64,000 nucleotides of DNA from Neckera pumila (taxonomy: Eukaryota; Streptophyta; Bryopsida; Hypnales; Neckeraceae). Within the stretch, counting starts at the first letter, position 1. Each line of letters opens with the position of its first letter. Below are positions 20,893 through 32,150 of the stretch, piece after piece. Location of the stretch: assembly GCA_963969595.1 (NCBI GenBank), contig OZ018409.1, forward strand, positions 28,285,282 through 28,349,281. The letters run 5' to 3'. The notes beneath the pieces were generated by a model. The model was not told where the DNA came from. It saw only the letters and a list, made by a program, of their open reading frames with translations, and searched no databases. The position numbers and the translations under genes are program-made.

Positions 20893-22908
20893 CTAGGCGG
20901 CAGCCTTGAGAGCCTGGGTACGTTTCTTGGCCTCCTCAACAATGGAAAGCTTGATACCCTTGCCGCGAGGCAAGGTGACCCAGGGTTTGGCGCCCTTTCC
21001 CACAGTGAACACGTTCCCCATACGGGTGGCAAACTGCTGCCCGGTGGCATCGGTCACGTGGATAATGTCAAAGCTTCCTTTGTGCTTCTCACGATGCTGA
21101 ATCACACCAATACGCCCTCTGTTACGCCCACCGGTCACCATGACGATGTTGCCAATGTCGAACTTGATGAACTCCACCACCTTTCCGGTCTCCAGGTTGA
21201 TCTTGACGGTGTCATTCGCCTTGATCAGGGGGTCTGGGTACCTGTAATTCAGAGATTCATGTCAAAAAGGAAACAGATAAAGAACCTCAGAAAGAAGTCC
21301 ACTAAAGGACAACAAACAGCAAATACAGTTGGAGCAAGTCAAAAGAGCGTCATGAAGGTAACAATGTCAAGACCTAATGGTGCGACCATCGAAAGTAGTA
21401 ATGTGTGGGACGCCCTTGTCTCCAAATTGAGCGGCCCTGACCTTGCACAACTTGTACTGCAAGAACCGAATATACATTAGATGGTTGCAGCAATCCCAAA
21501 AATTACAATTTAGAACTCACTAACTTAAAACCCTAAGGTTCAGATGAAATAGGCTTGTAATTACAAATTAGAATTTCGCAAAAAACATAACTAGTAGCAA
21601 AGAAAAATTCACAACGACAGACCGCCAAATCCAAAAAGATTCCTCGCAAAGCGACGATGGTCTCAAGGACTATTTACTCAAATTGGATGCATCAGGTGCC
21701 TAAATAAAGTACATACCTTAGCCTCTTCAGCGCTGATATGGTGTAGGGTAAAGCGACCTTTGTTGTCGTACAACAAACGGAAGTTCTCGTTTGTCTTCGC
21801 AATGGATATCACATCTGGTCAAAAGAAACGAAACGAATCAGAAAGATTTGGTAGGCAGACAGAGATAATACGAATAAGAGAAAAAATCTCTTCAACGATT
21901 CATCCAACGCTACACCGAGAAAGAACCCCAATACTAAGTGAATAATTACCGACAATGTCAAACCCTAAATTATTTAATGAGAAAAGAAAAGAGTACAAGA
22001 TAGCAAAAGGCAGAAAGGACGGGAAAACAAACTTACCCATAAACCCGGCAGGGTAGCACTTATCAGTGCGGACCTTGCCATCGATGGAAATAAGGCGTTG
22101 CATGACAATTGCAACCACTTCACGGTAAGTCAATGCGTATTTCAGCCTGTTCCTCAACATCACCACCAAGGGCAAGCATTCCCTCTCCTTGTGGGGTCCT
22201 GGAGATGGCTTGGGGGCCTGAAATCAAATGGACATACCAAATACTAAACCTTAGTCCAAAGAGCTTTAAATTTTGGTAGACTAACCAAATGAAACTTAAA
22301 AAGTTAGTTAGTGAAGAAGTCGCAGTCGAAAACCCTAAACTGCATATCTGAATATCAACACATGAACTGTTCACTACAAAAAAATCCACAGGCAAGGGGA
22401 TCGAGAAGATCAAGAAGGTAACAGGGAAGACAGTAAAGCACGGTGCATTCTAAAATATTTGATCATTTTGGTTTCATTGCTGATAAAACCCTAGACTTCT
22501 GGTCGAAAATAAAACCTAAAAATTAGGTCAGAAGGCGGACTTACAAAGGCACCGCCCAACTTGTCAAGCATCCAATGCCTGGGAGCATTGAGCCTCTTCA
22601 AATGCTTCTTCAAACCACGAGCCTGTCAAAGACCAAAAAGAGCAACGCTTAGGGCCGAAATTTTTACGAAACACTCGCACGTCCAAATCGCCACAAACTG
22701 TCCATCTATGAAGGAACGGCTTGCGCGCAATGCAGAGACATTCGTCTTTCTTCCACAGAACGCGCATGAATACGCCCCAAGCTATCCAAACCCTAAAAAC
22801 GTCCCGTAACGAAAAGACAGACCAAGAGTATCCAAACACGCTGGACGAAAACGCTGAAACAAAACTTAGCGAATTCCCGACTCTGGAGAAGAAGGGCGAG
22901 CTCACCAT
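20893..22908 (-). CDS. RPS4: 40S ribosomal protein S4 (eS4), six coding exons
   Basis: Exons on the minus strand: 22908-22906 (ATG only), 22622-22545, 22217-22037, 21814-21717, 21456-21374 and 21241-20893. All introns are GT-AG and the frame joins into 263 residues, the usual length of eukaryotic eS4 (262-264). Motifs follow the family in order: [14 protein letters not shown] at the N-terminus, [21 protein letters not shown], the S4-type RNA-binding part [48 protein letters not shown], and a C-terminal KOW segment ([13 protein letters not shown]). The protein is a structural, rRNA-binding component of the small ribosomal subunit in the cytosol. The first intron begins immediately after the ATG, a common layout for plant ribosomal protein genes. 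Telo-box motifs (AAACCCTA) occur in four of the five introns. The gene appears intact. Confidence 0.95.
21528..22796 (+). promoter_or_regulatory. Five telo-box motifs within S4 introns
   Basis: AAACCCTAA or AAACCCTAG occurs at 21528-21536, 21960-21968, 22330-22338, 22486-22494 and 22788-22796, all on the plus strand (antisense to the gene) and all inside introns. Telo-boxes are known plant promoter elements of ribosomal protein and translation genes, normally near the transcription start. The one in intron 1 (22788) best fits such a role; a role for the others is inference. Confidence 0.55.
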
Positions 22909-23266
22909 GGTTGCTGGCGACGAGTAGAGCGATCAGCAGGGCTAGCACAGCTCCGGCGTGAGGCTGGCAAGCTTGAAAGAGGGCGCAACGACTGCGGCTC
23001 CTTGCCCTAGTAGATCCGTGCTCACGGATGAATGAAAGTTACTTAGCTCATTTTCTCGCTAAGATAATGAATGGAATCGTCGGTTCAGGGCCTCGTTTTT
23101 TCAGAAAACTGAGAGCACCCGCCAGAATATTGCCCTAGGTCAGTTTCGTAAATAATTAGGGGAAATTGGAACATGTCTAAAATATGAAAAATTGTACAAC
23201 AGAAAATCTGAGAAATTTCATTATTGGAAATTCTGAAAATTTCAAAATTATCATCAATACCTTAAA

Positions 23267-23692
23267 TTTGTTTGTTTGTTTGTTTGTTTGTTTGTTTGTT
23301 TGTTTGTTTGTTTGTTTGTTTGTTTGTTTGTTTGTTTGTTTGTTTGTTTGTTTGTTTGTTTGTTTGTTTGTTTGTTTGTTTGTTTGTTTGTTTGTTTGTT
23401 TGTTTGTTTGTTTGTTTGTTTGTTTGTTTGTTTGTTTGTTTGTTTGTTTGTTTGTTTGTTTGTTTGTTTGTTTGTTTGTTTGTTTGTTTGTTTGTTTGTT
23501 TGTTTGTTTGTTTGTTTGTTTGTTTGTTTGTTTGTTTGTTTGTTTGTTTGTTTGTTTGTTTGTTTGTTTGTTTGTTTGTTTGTTTGTTTGTTTGTTTGTT
23601 TGTTTGTTTGTTTGTTTGTTTGTTTGTTTGTTTGTTTGTTTGTTTGTTTGTTTGTTTGTTTTGTTTTGTTTTGCTTGTTTGTTTTGTTTGTT
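23267..23692. repeat. (TTTG)n tetranucleotide array
   Basis: TTTG is repeated without interruption from 23267 to about 23661 (close to 98 copies), followed by degenerate TTTTG units to 23692. All long frames over it translate to VCLF or NKQT repeats and are artefacts of the array. It lies about 360 bp upstream of the S4 start codon, outside the likely core promoter. Confidence 0.97.
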
Positions 23693-23886
23693 ACGTTGAG
23701 ATCTCCCATACCGTGCATCCCCCGGCCGCGTGCTTGGTACCATCGGAAAGGGCTCGGCGAGGAGGGGTGCACGGGCTTGGTTTCGTGGCGTTTGGAGCGG
23801 TGGTGCAAAAGTTATTGAATTTCAAAGTATTTATTGATTAAAAAATTAGAAAATTACTTTTACTTTGATTTTGGTGGCATTCTTGC

Positions 23887-24006
23887 TACTGGGAGTGGAA
23901 CCGGGAGTAGAACTGGGAGTAGAATCGGAAGTAGAACTGGGAGTAGAATCGGAAGTAGAACTGGGAGTAGAATCGGAAGTAGAACCGGGAGTGGAACCAG
24001 GAGTGG
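23887..24006. repeat. 12-bp minisatellite with 24-bp higher-order period
   Basis: About ten units of a GGGAGTAGAACT-like 12-mer, alternating with GGAAGTAGAATC, so the period is partly 24 bp. The minus-strand frame gives a Ser-Thr-Pro repeat (STPGSTPSSTSD), but no start context, signal peptide or gene structure supports a protein. Confidence 0.85.
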
Positions 24007-24052
24007 ATGAAAATTGGGCCAACGGCACAGGGTCACACTAGTACTACTGAAA

Positions 24053-24588
24053 TCATAACTCCCTCTATAATATCACAATTCAATTTTGAATAATATTATA
24101 GAAATTCAATTGCTTTTGTAATAGCCATAAGATACTTTCTACTGTATATTATATATTCTTTTTGTGAAATATTTGAAAATCAAATGGACACTTCTAAGAA
24201 AATTTCAAAAAAACTTTTCAAAAAACAAAACTATAGATAAATTCCATGTCTTTTTAAAATGTGATATTAAAGAATAAGGAAGCACCAACTATTAGCTTTG
24301 CTCTACATATTCAAATGTGAAGATTCTACTTACATTGTTCACTTGATTAATTTATTCTTATTGCAATGTTTTCATCTTTGCAAAGGTTATTTTGTAAAAA
24401 TTATGATACAAAGATTTTCTTTAATTACTTTATATTGCACTATATAAATTTTTTCAAAGAATATTGTATGAGAATGTCAATATTTTCATTAAAAGATTAT
24501 ACATACTTTGTTTATCTACATTCTATCACATGAAAAATTGATGGAATTAATATATTTAATGCGTAGCAAAGCAAGCGCCAATCGCTAG
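24053..24588 (+). mobile_element. Non-autonomous Helitron-like element, copy 1
   Basis: The 536-bp sequence starts TCATAACTCCCTC with A before it, and ends GCGCCAATCGCTAG followed by T. A 5' TC, a 3' CTAG and insertion between A and T are the hallmarks of Helitrons; the 3' hairpin (GCG...CGC upstream of CTAG) is weak. A highly similar copy lies inverted at 25262-25796. No RepHel coding sequence is present. The call rests on the ends; a different rolling-circle or other element remains possible. Confidence 0.6.
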
Positions 24589-24760
24589 TAAATATATAAA
24601 GAAATAAAGAAATAAATTTTCAAAGTTTGATTGCTTTGCCGAGCAGTCATATACTCTGGCTACTCACTGGAGGTACTTTTCCAGCTTGACAGGCCAAGCT
24701 TCAAATAGCTAAGTATGTCAACTTGGAGCGGCCCTCCGGAAGGTTGATTTTTTCTCTAAT
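24589..24760 (+). mobile_element. Right half of a family Y element, displaced
   Basis: It contains the Y landmarks GAGCAGTCA, ACTCACTGGAGG, TTGACAGGCCAAGCTT and the end GGCCCTCCGGAAGG ... TCTCTAATG. Its missing left half is found at 25797-26011 in the opposite orientation. A Helitron-like copy adjoins each half at the break, which implies a later inversion between the copies. Confidence 0.6.
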
Positions 24761-25261
24761 GGAAGACTGTATTCCTTAGGCCTCATCGTCACAACCACAA
24801 AGTTTGAAGATGTAAATGCAAATGTGAAAAGTTATAGAAATTTAGAAGATGTTAGTATGTTACTAAACATTTATGTACACTGGATTCATTATAGTTGCAG
24901 TACATCCCGTTGTTTCATTCCATTATCCTCCATTACAAAAAATTTCAACCCTCTACAAGGTTGCTAGAATGCATAAAAATGTGCATTTAGGAAAAACATT
25001 TGCCCATTTAGTTTGTTAAGCAATCTGTAAGTGAGCAGTTAATCAAGGTGCCTCGTTGGAATTCTGACTAAGTCATCTATGTTTCATCCAAGTATTATTT
25101 GTCTAAAACTTCATTTTCATTCACTACTAGTATAATTTTTAATCCATGTTCAACCATCCAAGATTGCAAATTCATTCATTGATAATGGAATTTGTCATTC
25201 TTACTTCATTACACTACAACAAAGTTTTCCTATGAATTTCTAGTGATTTTTTTCCAATATA
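24761..25261. other. Spacer between the inverted Helitron-like copies
   Basis: AT-rich with no coding sequence. At 25211 it contains CACTACAACAAAGTTTTCC, which looks like one end of a CACTA-type element. Its partner end is not certain; CACTAGTACTACTG at 24036, outside the first Helitron-like copy, is a candidate that would become adjacent if the inversion were undone. Confidence 0.35.
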
Positions 25262-25796
25262 CTAGCGATTGGCGCTTGCTTTGATACGCATTAAATATAT
25301 TAATTCCATCAATTTTTCATGTGATAGAATGTAGATAAACAAAGTATGTATAATCTTTTAATGAAAATATTGACATCCTCATACAATATTCTTGAAAAAA
25401 TTTATATAATGCAATATAAAGTAATTAAAGAAAATTTTTGTATCATAATTTTTACAAAATAACCTTTGCAAAGATGAAAACATTGCAATAAGAATAAATT
25501 AATCAAGTGAACAATGTAAGTAGAATCTTCACATTTGAATATGTAGAGCAAAGCTAATAGTTGGTGCTTCCTTATTCTTTAATATCACATTTTAAAAAGA
25601 CATGGAATTTATCTATAGTTTTGTTTTTTGAAAAGTTTCTTTGAATTTTTTTTTGAAGTGTCCATTTGATTTTCAAATATTTCACAAAAAGAGTATATAA
25701 TATACAGTAGAAAGTATCTTATGGCTATTACAAAAGCAATTGAATTTCTATAATATTATTCAAAATTGAATTGTGATACTATAGAGGGAGTTATGA
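25262..25796 (-). mobile_element. Non-autonomous Helitron-like element, copy 2 (inverted)
   Basis: Read on the minus strand it starts TCATAACTCCCTC (preceded by A) and ends GCGCCAATCGCTAG (followed by T), 535 bp. It matches copy 1 along its whole length with scattered substitutions and single-base indels. The two copies form inverted repeats of more than 530 bp separated by about 670 bp. Confidence 0.6.
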
Positions 25797-26011
25797 TTTT
25801 AGAGTATGATTTAAACTTTATTTTTTAAGATCTATTTTTTTATTTTTTTTAATTAATTTTTTACTTGTAAATCTGAGTTCCTGCGCCATTGTCACTACAA
25901 TTTCAGCTACGTAGAAATCAGGGAAAATATATTTTAGACCCGATAAACGAAATTTCAGGATGTTAAAGGGATCGGTGGAGCAGCCTTCCAGATGGCTGAT
26001 TTTTTCTCTAA
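25797..26011 (-). mobile_element. Left half of the split family Y element
   Basis: On the minus strand it starts CATTAGAGAAAAAATCAGCC and runs through the Y landmarks GGAAGGCTGCTCCA, CAGCTGAAATTGTAG and GGCGCAGGAA to an AT-rich tract that stops at the Helitron-like copy. It complements the right half at 24589-24760. Confidence 0.6.
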
Positions 26012-26244
26012 TGATTGAATTCACTAAAATCCGTGAACTATCCATCTAGAGATCATTTTGATCCCTGTCAACAAAAAAAATACTAAAAAAATCTCAGTTG
26101 GCTTAATGTGAAAGAATCAATTGCGCTACATAGCTTCTATAGATGTATCTCAAAGTTTCTCGTGAGAGATGGAATTGAAATTGCTCTAATTTGAACAATG
26201 AGAATAGAAGTACATGAAAATTTCATACAATTATCTTTAGTTAC

Positions 26245-26715
26245 TTGGTCATTGCAAGAAACAACATTCAAAAAGCATAGCATTTTCCAAAGTACTCATT
26301 TTTTCTTTTGGAAGTAATTTAAAATTAGAAACAATTTTTCAAAAATGTAAAAAATATGCTTAATGTATACACCTTTAAAAAAAAGGTATCCTAGGAAGGA
26401 AAAGTATAGAAAACTTCTCTAATTAGGAGAACTAGAAAAGTGAAAAATCTCACAAAAATTGATACTTTCATTGTAATTTCACATTTTACTTTGTAAAAAA
26501 CAGGAAAAGCAATTTTTTTTAAAACAAAAATTGGCCATTTGGAAAGAATTCATAGTGATGAGATTTCACCAAAAGATTGATCTTAAGACCATCTTCATTG
26601 TTTAGAAATTGCACTCAACAAGAGTGCTATTTGCACTCATGTAGAGGGCAAAAATTAATATGTATTTTTAAATATCCTTGGTAGTAATATGCTCTAGATC
26701 ATTAAATTTGGGAAC
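26245..26715. mobile_element. Truncated family Z copy
   Basis: It begins CATTGCAAGAAACAACATTC (compare the Z end GATTGCAAGAAACACC) and its interior (GGCCATTTGGAAAGAATTC, GATTTCACCAAAA, GACCATCTTCA) parallels 8860-8930 of the complete copy at 8581-9324. The right end is missing; the complete copy at 26721 follows at once. Confidence 0.5.
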
Positions 26716-26720
26716 TCCTA

Positions 26721-27965
26721 AGGGTAAATGCAAGAATTACTTGTACTGTTTAGCATCACACCCTACATGCTGATTTGTTTTTTAGGCATAACTATTGCGT
26801 ATCGGATCCAAATGACTTAAGATTTATAGGAAAGGTGCTCATGACCATTATACACCTTGCTTAAATTTTTTTTGTCAATTTAAAAAAATGTTTTACCATG
26901 TAAAAATAGCCCCCAATTTTATGTCACAAATTCCAATTTGGAGGATTTTAGTACTATTTAGTAAGCCAAAAAATCAAATTTGGAGCTGAAATTTGGAGGA
27001 AATGGTGTATTAATAGACTTGTGGCTATACAGGGAAGGAATTCAAAAAATAGTTAATTTTGTATTGTGTGGAAGTTTACAAAGAGAGCTTTTTTCTTCTT
27101 ACATTTTGAACACATAAAATATTATTTGGGTGGTTCTTTTAGTGAATGACCATTTTTATAGAGTTATTACAAATGACCTATTTTTATTTATTTATATATT
27201 TTATTTTCCTATTTTTAACTAATTAATGCATCAATAGTCTACTTTCTTGAGATTTGGCACTTTTCTAGTTTTTGAGAAAAGAATAATTTTATCAAATCAT
27301 TTTATAAAGTGTCAAAAAAGTAGGAAGAGCAACATGCTGACAGCCAAGAAAATCAAATGAAGCTTCCAAATTATCCAAATGCCAAATTAAATTATTTCCT
27401 TAGTAAGGTGCCAAATCTAACTTGAACAAATGATAAACAAACACCAAACTCTTAAGCTTTGTCAGTACTCAAAAGAATGAATTTGGAGCTAAAATTTACG
27501 GAGGAGGTGGTCTTCTAGTAGACTAATAGCTATGGTCCAAAGGACTTCTAAAAATACTTAATTTATATGGTGTAGAGGTCCACAAATTGAGCTTCATTTA
27601 GCTTGCCTTTTGAAACATATAAAACATACTTTTGGTAGTTTCTATGGTGAATGACCATCTCCATAGAGTTATTACAATTGGCCAATTTTTATTTTATTTA
27701 TTAAATTTTTGTCCTATTTTTAACCAATTAAAACATCAAAATATCTATTTTCTTGAGTTTGGGCAATTTTCTAGTTCTCCTACTTTGAGAATTTTCCTAG
27801 GCTTTTCCTTTGGTGATTATCATTCATCTTAATGGTGTATACATTAGCCATATTTTTTTTTAAATTCTAAAAATTATTTTTCTAACTTTAAAGTACTCCA
27901 AAAAAAATCATGAAATATTGTTATAAAATGCAACAAATAATATAGGTGTTTCTTGCAATCACCCT
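26721..27965. mobile_element. Family Z TIR element with internal duplication
   Basis: The ends AGGGTAAATGCAAGAAT and TTTCTTGCAATCACCCT match the Z terminal repeat. At about 1.25 kb it is longer than other copies because a segment is duplicated inside: about 26975-27250 recurs at about 27480-27740 (shared words GAATGACCAT, AGAGTTATTACAA and the CACAAA-GAGCTT region). No transposase is encoded. Confidence 0.6.
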
Positions 27966-28507
27966 ACATGGCAACATTTTCTTGAAGTTTTGGCACCTAA
28001 AAAATAGGTCTTGCAGATTGAATTGGGTCTAGTCCAAATTAGGCTTCTAATCCCAACATTTTTTTGGAAGAGGAATGTAAGAAAAAAATACCTCATAAGG
28101 CATCACTTCATAGAGGGTTCATTTTTTCTGCAAATTTGATGCTGAAAGTGCCCAGGTATTGAGATTTTGACTTTATGACCATTTGGGGGCCCATAATTGC
28201 TACCACCTTTATTTTTGAAAAAAACCTAGTAAAATACAAAGGCAATACTGGTCTTTTCAAAAACAGAGGTAGTATTTCATACGGAGTATTTTACAAGAGA
28301 CAAGAGTTGGGGCTTAAAGTTGGAACTATAACTTTCACACTATAAATCCCAAGTCTTACATTTATTAATTTTGAATCACCTTCTAAAATCCCAAAATTCT
28401 CAAAGAAAGCCAACAAATCTGTGTAAGGTGGACAACAATGAAACTACCGGATTCTTTTGTTCCAAGGTTCAGTACTTTTTACACTGAAAATTCCTGAAAT
28501 TTCATAA

Positions 28508-28691
28508 TGCTCTATAGGGAATTTTGTTTAAATGGCGGTATTCTGTGTGCCATTTCGACCATCTAGGATAGGTATAGGTTTTAGAATGGTCATTTTGAAC
28601 CATCTAGGATAGGTATAGGTTTCAGCTGTTCTAAACTATAAAAGTGCCAGAGTTTTGGGATAGCGCCATTTTAATGAAATTTGCCATTTCT
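28508..28691. mobile_element. Family V miniature element
   Basis: GGGAATTTTGTTTAAATGGCG at the left and CGCCATTTTAATGAAATTTGCC at the right are inverted repeats. The interior holds two direct copies of ACCATCTAGGATAGGTATAG, as in the copies at 49604-49792 and 61389-61580. Confidence 0.6.
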
Positions 28692-28762
28692 TCAAATTTT
28701 GTGGATGTTTTAGAAGGAGGTAACATCTGAGCCCTAAGTTAGTAAGTTAATACCGCCGGTAT

Positions 28763-29074
28763 CATTAGATGAGATTCGGGGGTCTTGGAGGGCTCCAAGT
28801 TCCCCTGCTGTCTGCTGCGTTCCCAGACTGCGGGAACGCAGTAGTAGTAGCTGGCTGACTTGGCACAGCGACTGCCACGTCATTTTTTGAAAAACGTAAA
28901 AATAAAAATAAATAAAAAATTTACTTAAAACGATATTTTGGTAAATTTTTTTTTTTTTTTTTTTTTTGGAAAAAAAAAAATTCTGACACACCCCGTACCG
29001 GCGTTCACTGAATCTACTCAGATCAAGGAACGAACCTGAAACAGCCCTCCAAGACCCCCCAATATCACCTAATG
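28763..29074 (-). mobile_element. Family X TIR miniature element, inverted copy
   Basis: CATTAGATGAGATTCGGGGG at the left and CCCCCCAATATCACCTAATG at the right are the X terminal repeats. The interior is in reverse order to the copy at 18090-18322, with GCTGCGTTCCCAGACTGC, a T/A-rich tract at about 28945-28980 and CCGGCGTTCACTGAATC. No protein is encoded. Confidence 0.7.
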
Positions 29075-29640
29075 GGAGGAGAAGTGAGCGAATTTTTGGC
29101 AGGAATAGCGTCCATCAGCACAGAATCTTGGCCACGACATGGAGTGCAAATGATTATTCAAACGATGAATGACTATTCAAACGACGGAAGCAGCCGTTTC
29201 ATTTCCAAATGGCGAACATTTTGAATCAAAAATACGGATCATCTGTCGCCCATTTTCAGTCTAATTCTTGTACGATAACTTCGATGGACCTCTTGCCGAC
29301 GAGATCGATCATGGGAGGTTGCTTGGTACAGTACATCAAAGGAAGTCCCAAGTACACGTTACTGGGATTCAGTTCTAACATTGGCATGAATGTCAGCAGC
29401 CCTTTGTTTTTTCTCTTCTGCGGGGTCAAAACTAGTGTTCTCTGTGCCGTTGCTTTGGTGAGATTCCAATCCAGTATTATTTTTCAATGTTGTGACAATT
29501 CCAAATAAGCCCTCGTTTTTGCAATTTTCTAGATGTACTTGCTTGTTGCTGTACAAGCACATTGTGTGTACATTTGGGAGTTTGGGACCTTCTTCTCATG
29601 ACTTGAGGAGAAGAAGACGAAGAAGAGTAAGTTAACTTTG
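29075..29640. other. Gene-like patch, identity unknown
   Basis: This stretch is clearly richer in GC and CpG than its surroundings. A 99-residue frame at 29209-29508 (plus) contains GGCLVQYIKGSPKYTLLGF; I recognise no family and see no matching exon nearby. It could be a single exon of a small gene, an exon remnant, or a non-coding RNA. ATTCAAACGATGAATG and ATTCAAACGACGGAAG at 29157-29187 form a short direct repeat just upstream. Confidence 0.25.
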
Positions 29641-29809
29641 GCTTGAAGACAAACAAGAATGAAGTATTGGGAAATTTCAAGAAGCCATCCCACATGGAAG
29701 AGAGATGTAGAAGACAATTGATTTCAATTGAGACATCTGGTTTGGTTTGGAAAATCCAACTTGTGTCTAAAGAAGTTATACCCATTTCCAAGAGCCTATT
29801 CAAAATCAT

Positions 29810-31380
29810 GTCCTAAAAAATCTTTAAAATAAGTAGATACTGATTTAAGATCTTCAATTCAAGTACATCAAAATTTAAGTCATAGTTCTAGAAATCTACT
29901 AACTTTGACTTTGAAAGATCTTAATTAATTCATATAACATCCTACAACCAAATGTTTTGATATTCAAATTTTTGAAATGTCGATAAGATCCGAACACATC
30001 TATGACAATTTGACAATGGGACTACTCTATATGGCTCAAGTGTCTGATTATAGGCCTTTTTACCTTATATATGCATGGGGATACAAGTGAGTTGAATTTT
30101 CTACAAGGCTTAAAAAAATAAGCCATATTAATTAGACTTGTATTGACTTGTAGAAAATTCAATTTTCATATTTAGATATGCAAATGAGCCAAATTGGCTA
30201 AACCTAAGTCACCATTTTGTTGTAATTATATGGCCTAAACATTCAAATGTATTTTCAAGTGTAATATTCAAACTCAACTTTTAGTACGCCAAATTAGGTT
30301 ATAGTTGAATTTGGTTTTCAATTCAAATGTGTGTGTTAAGGCCTCTCTAAAATGTGGGCCTAATATGATCTATTTTTCAAGTCATTTTGGCTATGCAAGG
30401 TAGGTCTTAATTTTATTCAAATTCTATTACCATCATTAGTTAACATTACAAGGGATTTCAATGAATCTATTGAATCTTAAACGTTTTTTTTATAAATTTA
30501 CTCAATTCCTTGGCATTTAAACCTTACATCTTAGCATTTATATTTTGGAGATTAAATGACAATAAATAAAGAGTTTATTAACAGCATATTCAAAATCAAC
30601 TTTAAAATCCAATGTTCAATCATTGCACATCTTTGGTAGGATATCAAGGGATCACCTTTTTGATAAAAAAAAAAAAGGACAATTAGCTTTATCCTGTTTT
30701 CTTCAATTTTTTAGTATTTTTTAGGACAAGAATAAAGAATATGGTAGGCTTGAATTCCAATAACAGCCTGACAAATATATCATGAATAAGTCTTTTTTGC
30801 ACTTTAAACATTATTATCTTGCAATCTATGTGAACAAGTGCATTGAGTTTTCCCTACATATTGTTATAAATAAATTTCCTATTATTTTTTTATTAGCATG
30901 AAGTTAGAAACCTTGTTTTCACTTATAGTCAATCCACCCAAAAATGGAAATTTTTGACATCTCTCATATTGAAAACCCCCAATCCATGTCCTTTTGAGGG
31001 GTAACTCAATTCCATTCACTTGAACACAATTTCTCAATTTTTAGCCCTTGTACATTATTGTATGTTGAATGTCAAAGTCTAATTCTATAGTCAAAAGAAG
31101 ACATCTCTAAAAATATCTTGATTTTCACTACAAACGTTATAATCATTCAATCCCATGAGTTCATTTTTTACAAAAATTTCTAACATCACAATCACACAAG
31201 AGTTACAAGAGTTACAACTGAGATCCTTTGATTGCATCTCAAATAGACTTGTCAAAGTGTTTCATTTCTTTATTTACACAAATTAGTGAAATTTAGGTTG
31301 CCCAACACTAATTTCTCGACAATCCACGCTACAGAAAGATTCACTGCTTTTGTACAATGATGCATTCAATTCAAAGTCAT
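29810..31380. other. AT-rich spacer, no gene seen
   Basis: No coding sequence was found. A hairpin with arms of 17 nt (TTGAATTTTCTACAAG at 30092 and its complement at 30147-30163) spans about 70 bp. Parts near 30800 resemble family U. Confidence 0.35.
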
Positions 31381-31559
31381 GTGTATAGTATAGTATATAT
31401 ATTTGTGCACTAGTTCAAGGCGTGATTGAGAGAGTGGCATGCGCCTCCATGTGGAACAAGCATTGATCCATGAGATAGTTTATCTCAAATAAGCCAACCT
31501 AATTGACAAGGCAACATAATTTCACTATTTTGTATAGGTTATTTGCAAAGGGCATCAGT

Positions 31560-32150
31560 CAGTGTACATGAAAGCCTGAATGGACTCGCCTCCACCGTGA
31601 AGTCATTCAACCAGAACCACCAGCAAGCAACGTGAGCATGACTGTCGTAAAGTCTTTCATCCCGTGCGTCGAAAAAGTCATACGATTAATGTGCATAGAA
31701 AAGCGTACCATAGACAAGCGTATGCAGAATGGGATTCCAATGGCTTCCGCTTCTACTTTTGCTAACACCTTGTAAACGACGGACTCTTCAGAAGGACGTG
31801 CTTTGAAGTGGATTAATGTCATGTAGTTTGTCAGTAGTTGGGGACACTCTGTCCGTCTTCGATACTCCCTCCACAAAGTATACCGTAACAAGAGTCACAC
31901 GTCCGTGGACTTGGTCCCCTGGTTCATTGTACTGTTTCCCTTATCAATGGAAATTGTCCATGTGTTTCAAAAAAAAAAAAAAAAGTCACACGCCCACACA
32001 CACAACTGAACACTTGGGACCGGGCTTCCGTCCAACTTCAACAGTACTAAGCTTAACCCTGCAACGCCGGAGTGCCATTTGGATGACAATCCAGTAAGCT
32101 GGAAGGAGATTGGAAGCACTTTTTCATTCAGGTTCTCTTGTTGACCTTTC
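31560..32150 (-). other. Unidentified gene-like patch
   Basis: The composition is gene-like, and the minus strand has an open frame of 94 residues (31891-31607) including ARPSEESVVYKVLAKVEAEA and ending LLAGGSG before a stop. I do not recognise the sequence and cannot find flanking exons with the same frame. It may be the last exon or a remnant of a lost gene. A poly-A run at 31970-31984 interrupts the upstream part. Confidence 0.2.

Noticed and set aside
23177..23841. Several long open frames (170-189 residues) with VCLF or NKQT repeats on both strands
   Set aside because: They are produced by the TTTG tetranucleotide array, which lacks stops in every frame; there is no gene structure.
23267..24006. 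Repeat-spacer pattern suggesting a CRISPR array
   Set aside because: The repeats are contiguous short tandem units without unique spacers, and the DNA is from a plant nucleus.
23846..24028. 60-residue Ser-Thr-Pro-rich minus-strand frame
   Set aside because: It is generated by the 12-bp minisatellite; no promoter, signal or homologue supports a protein.
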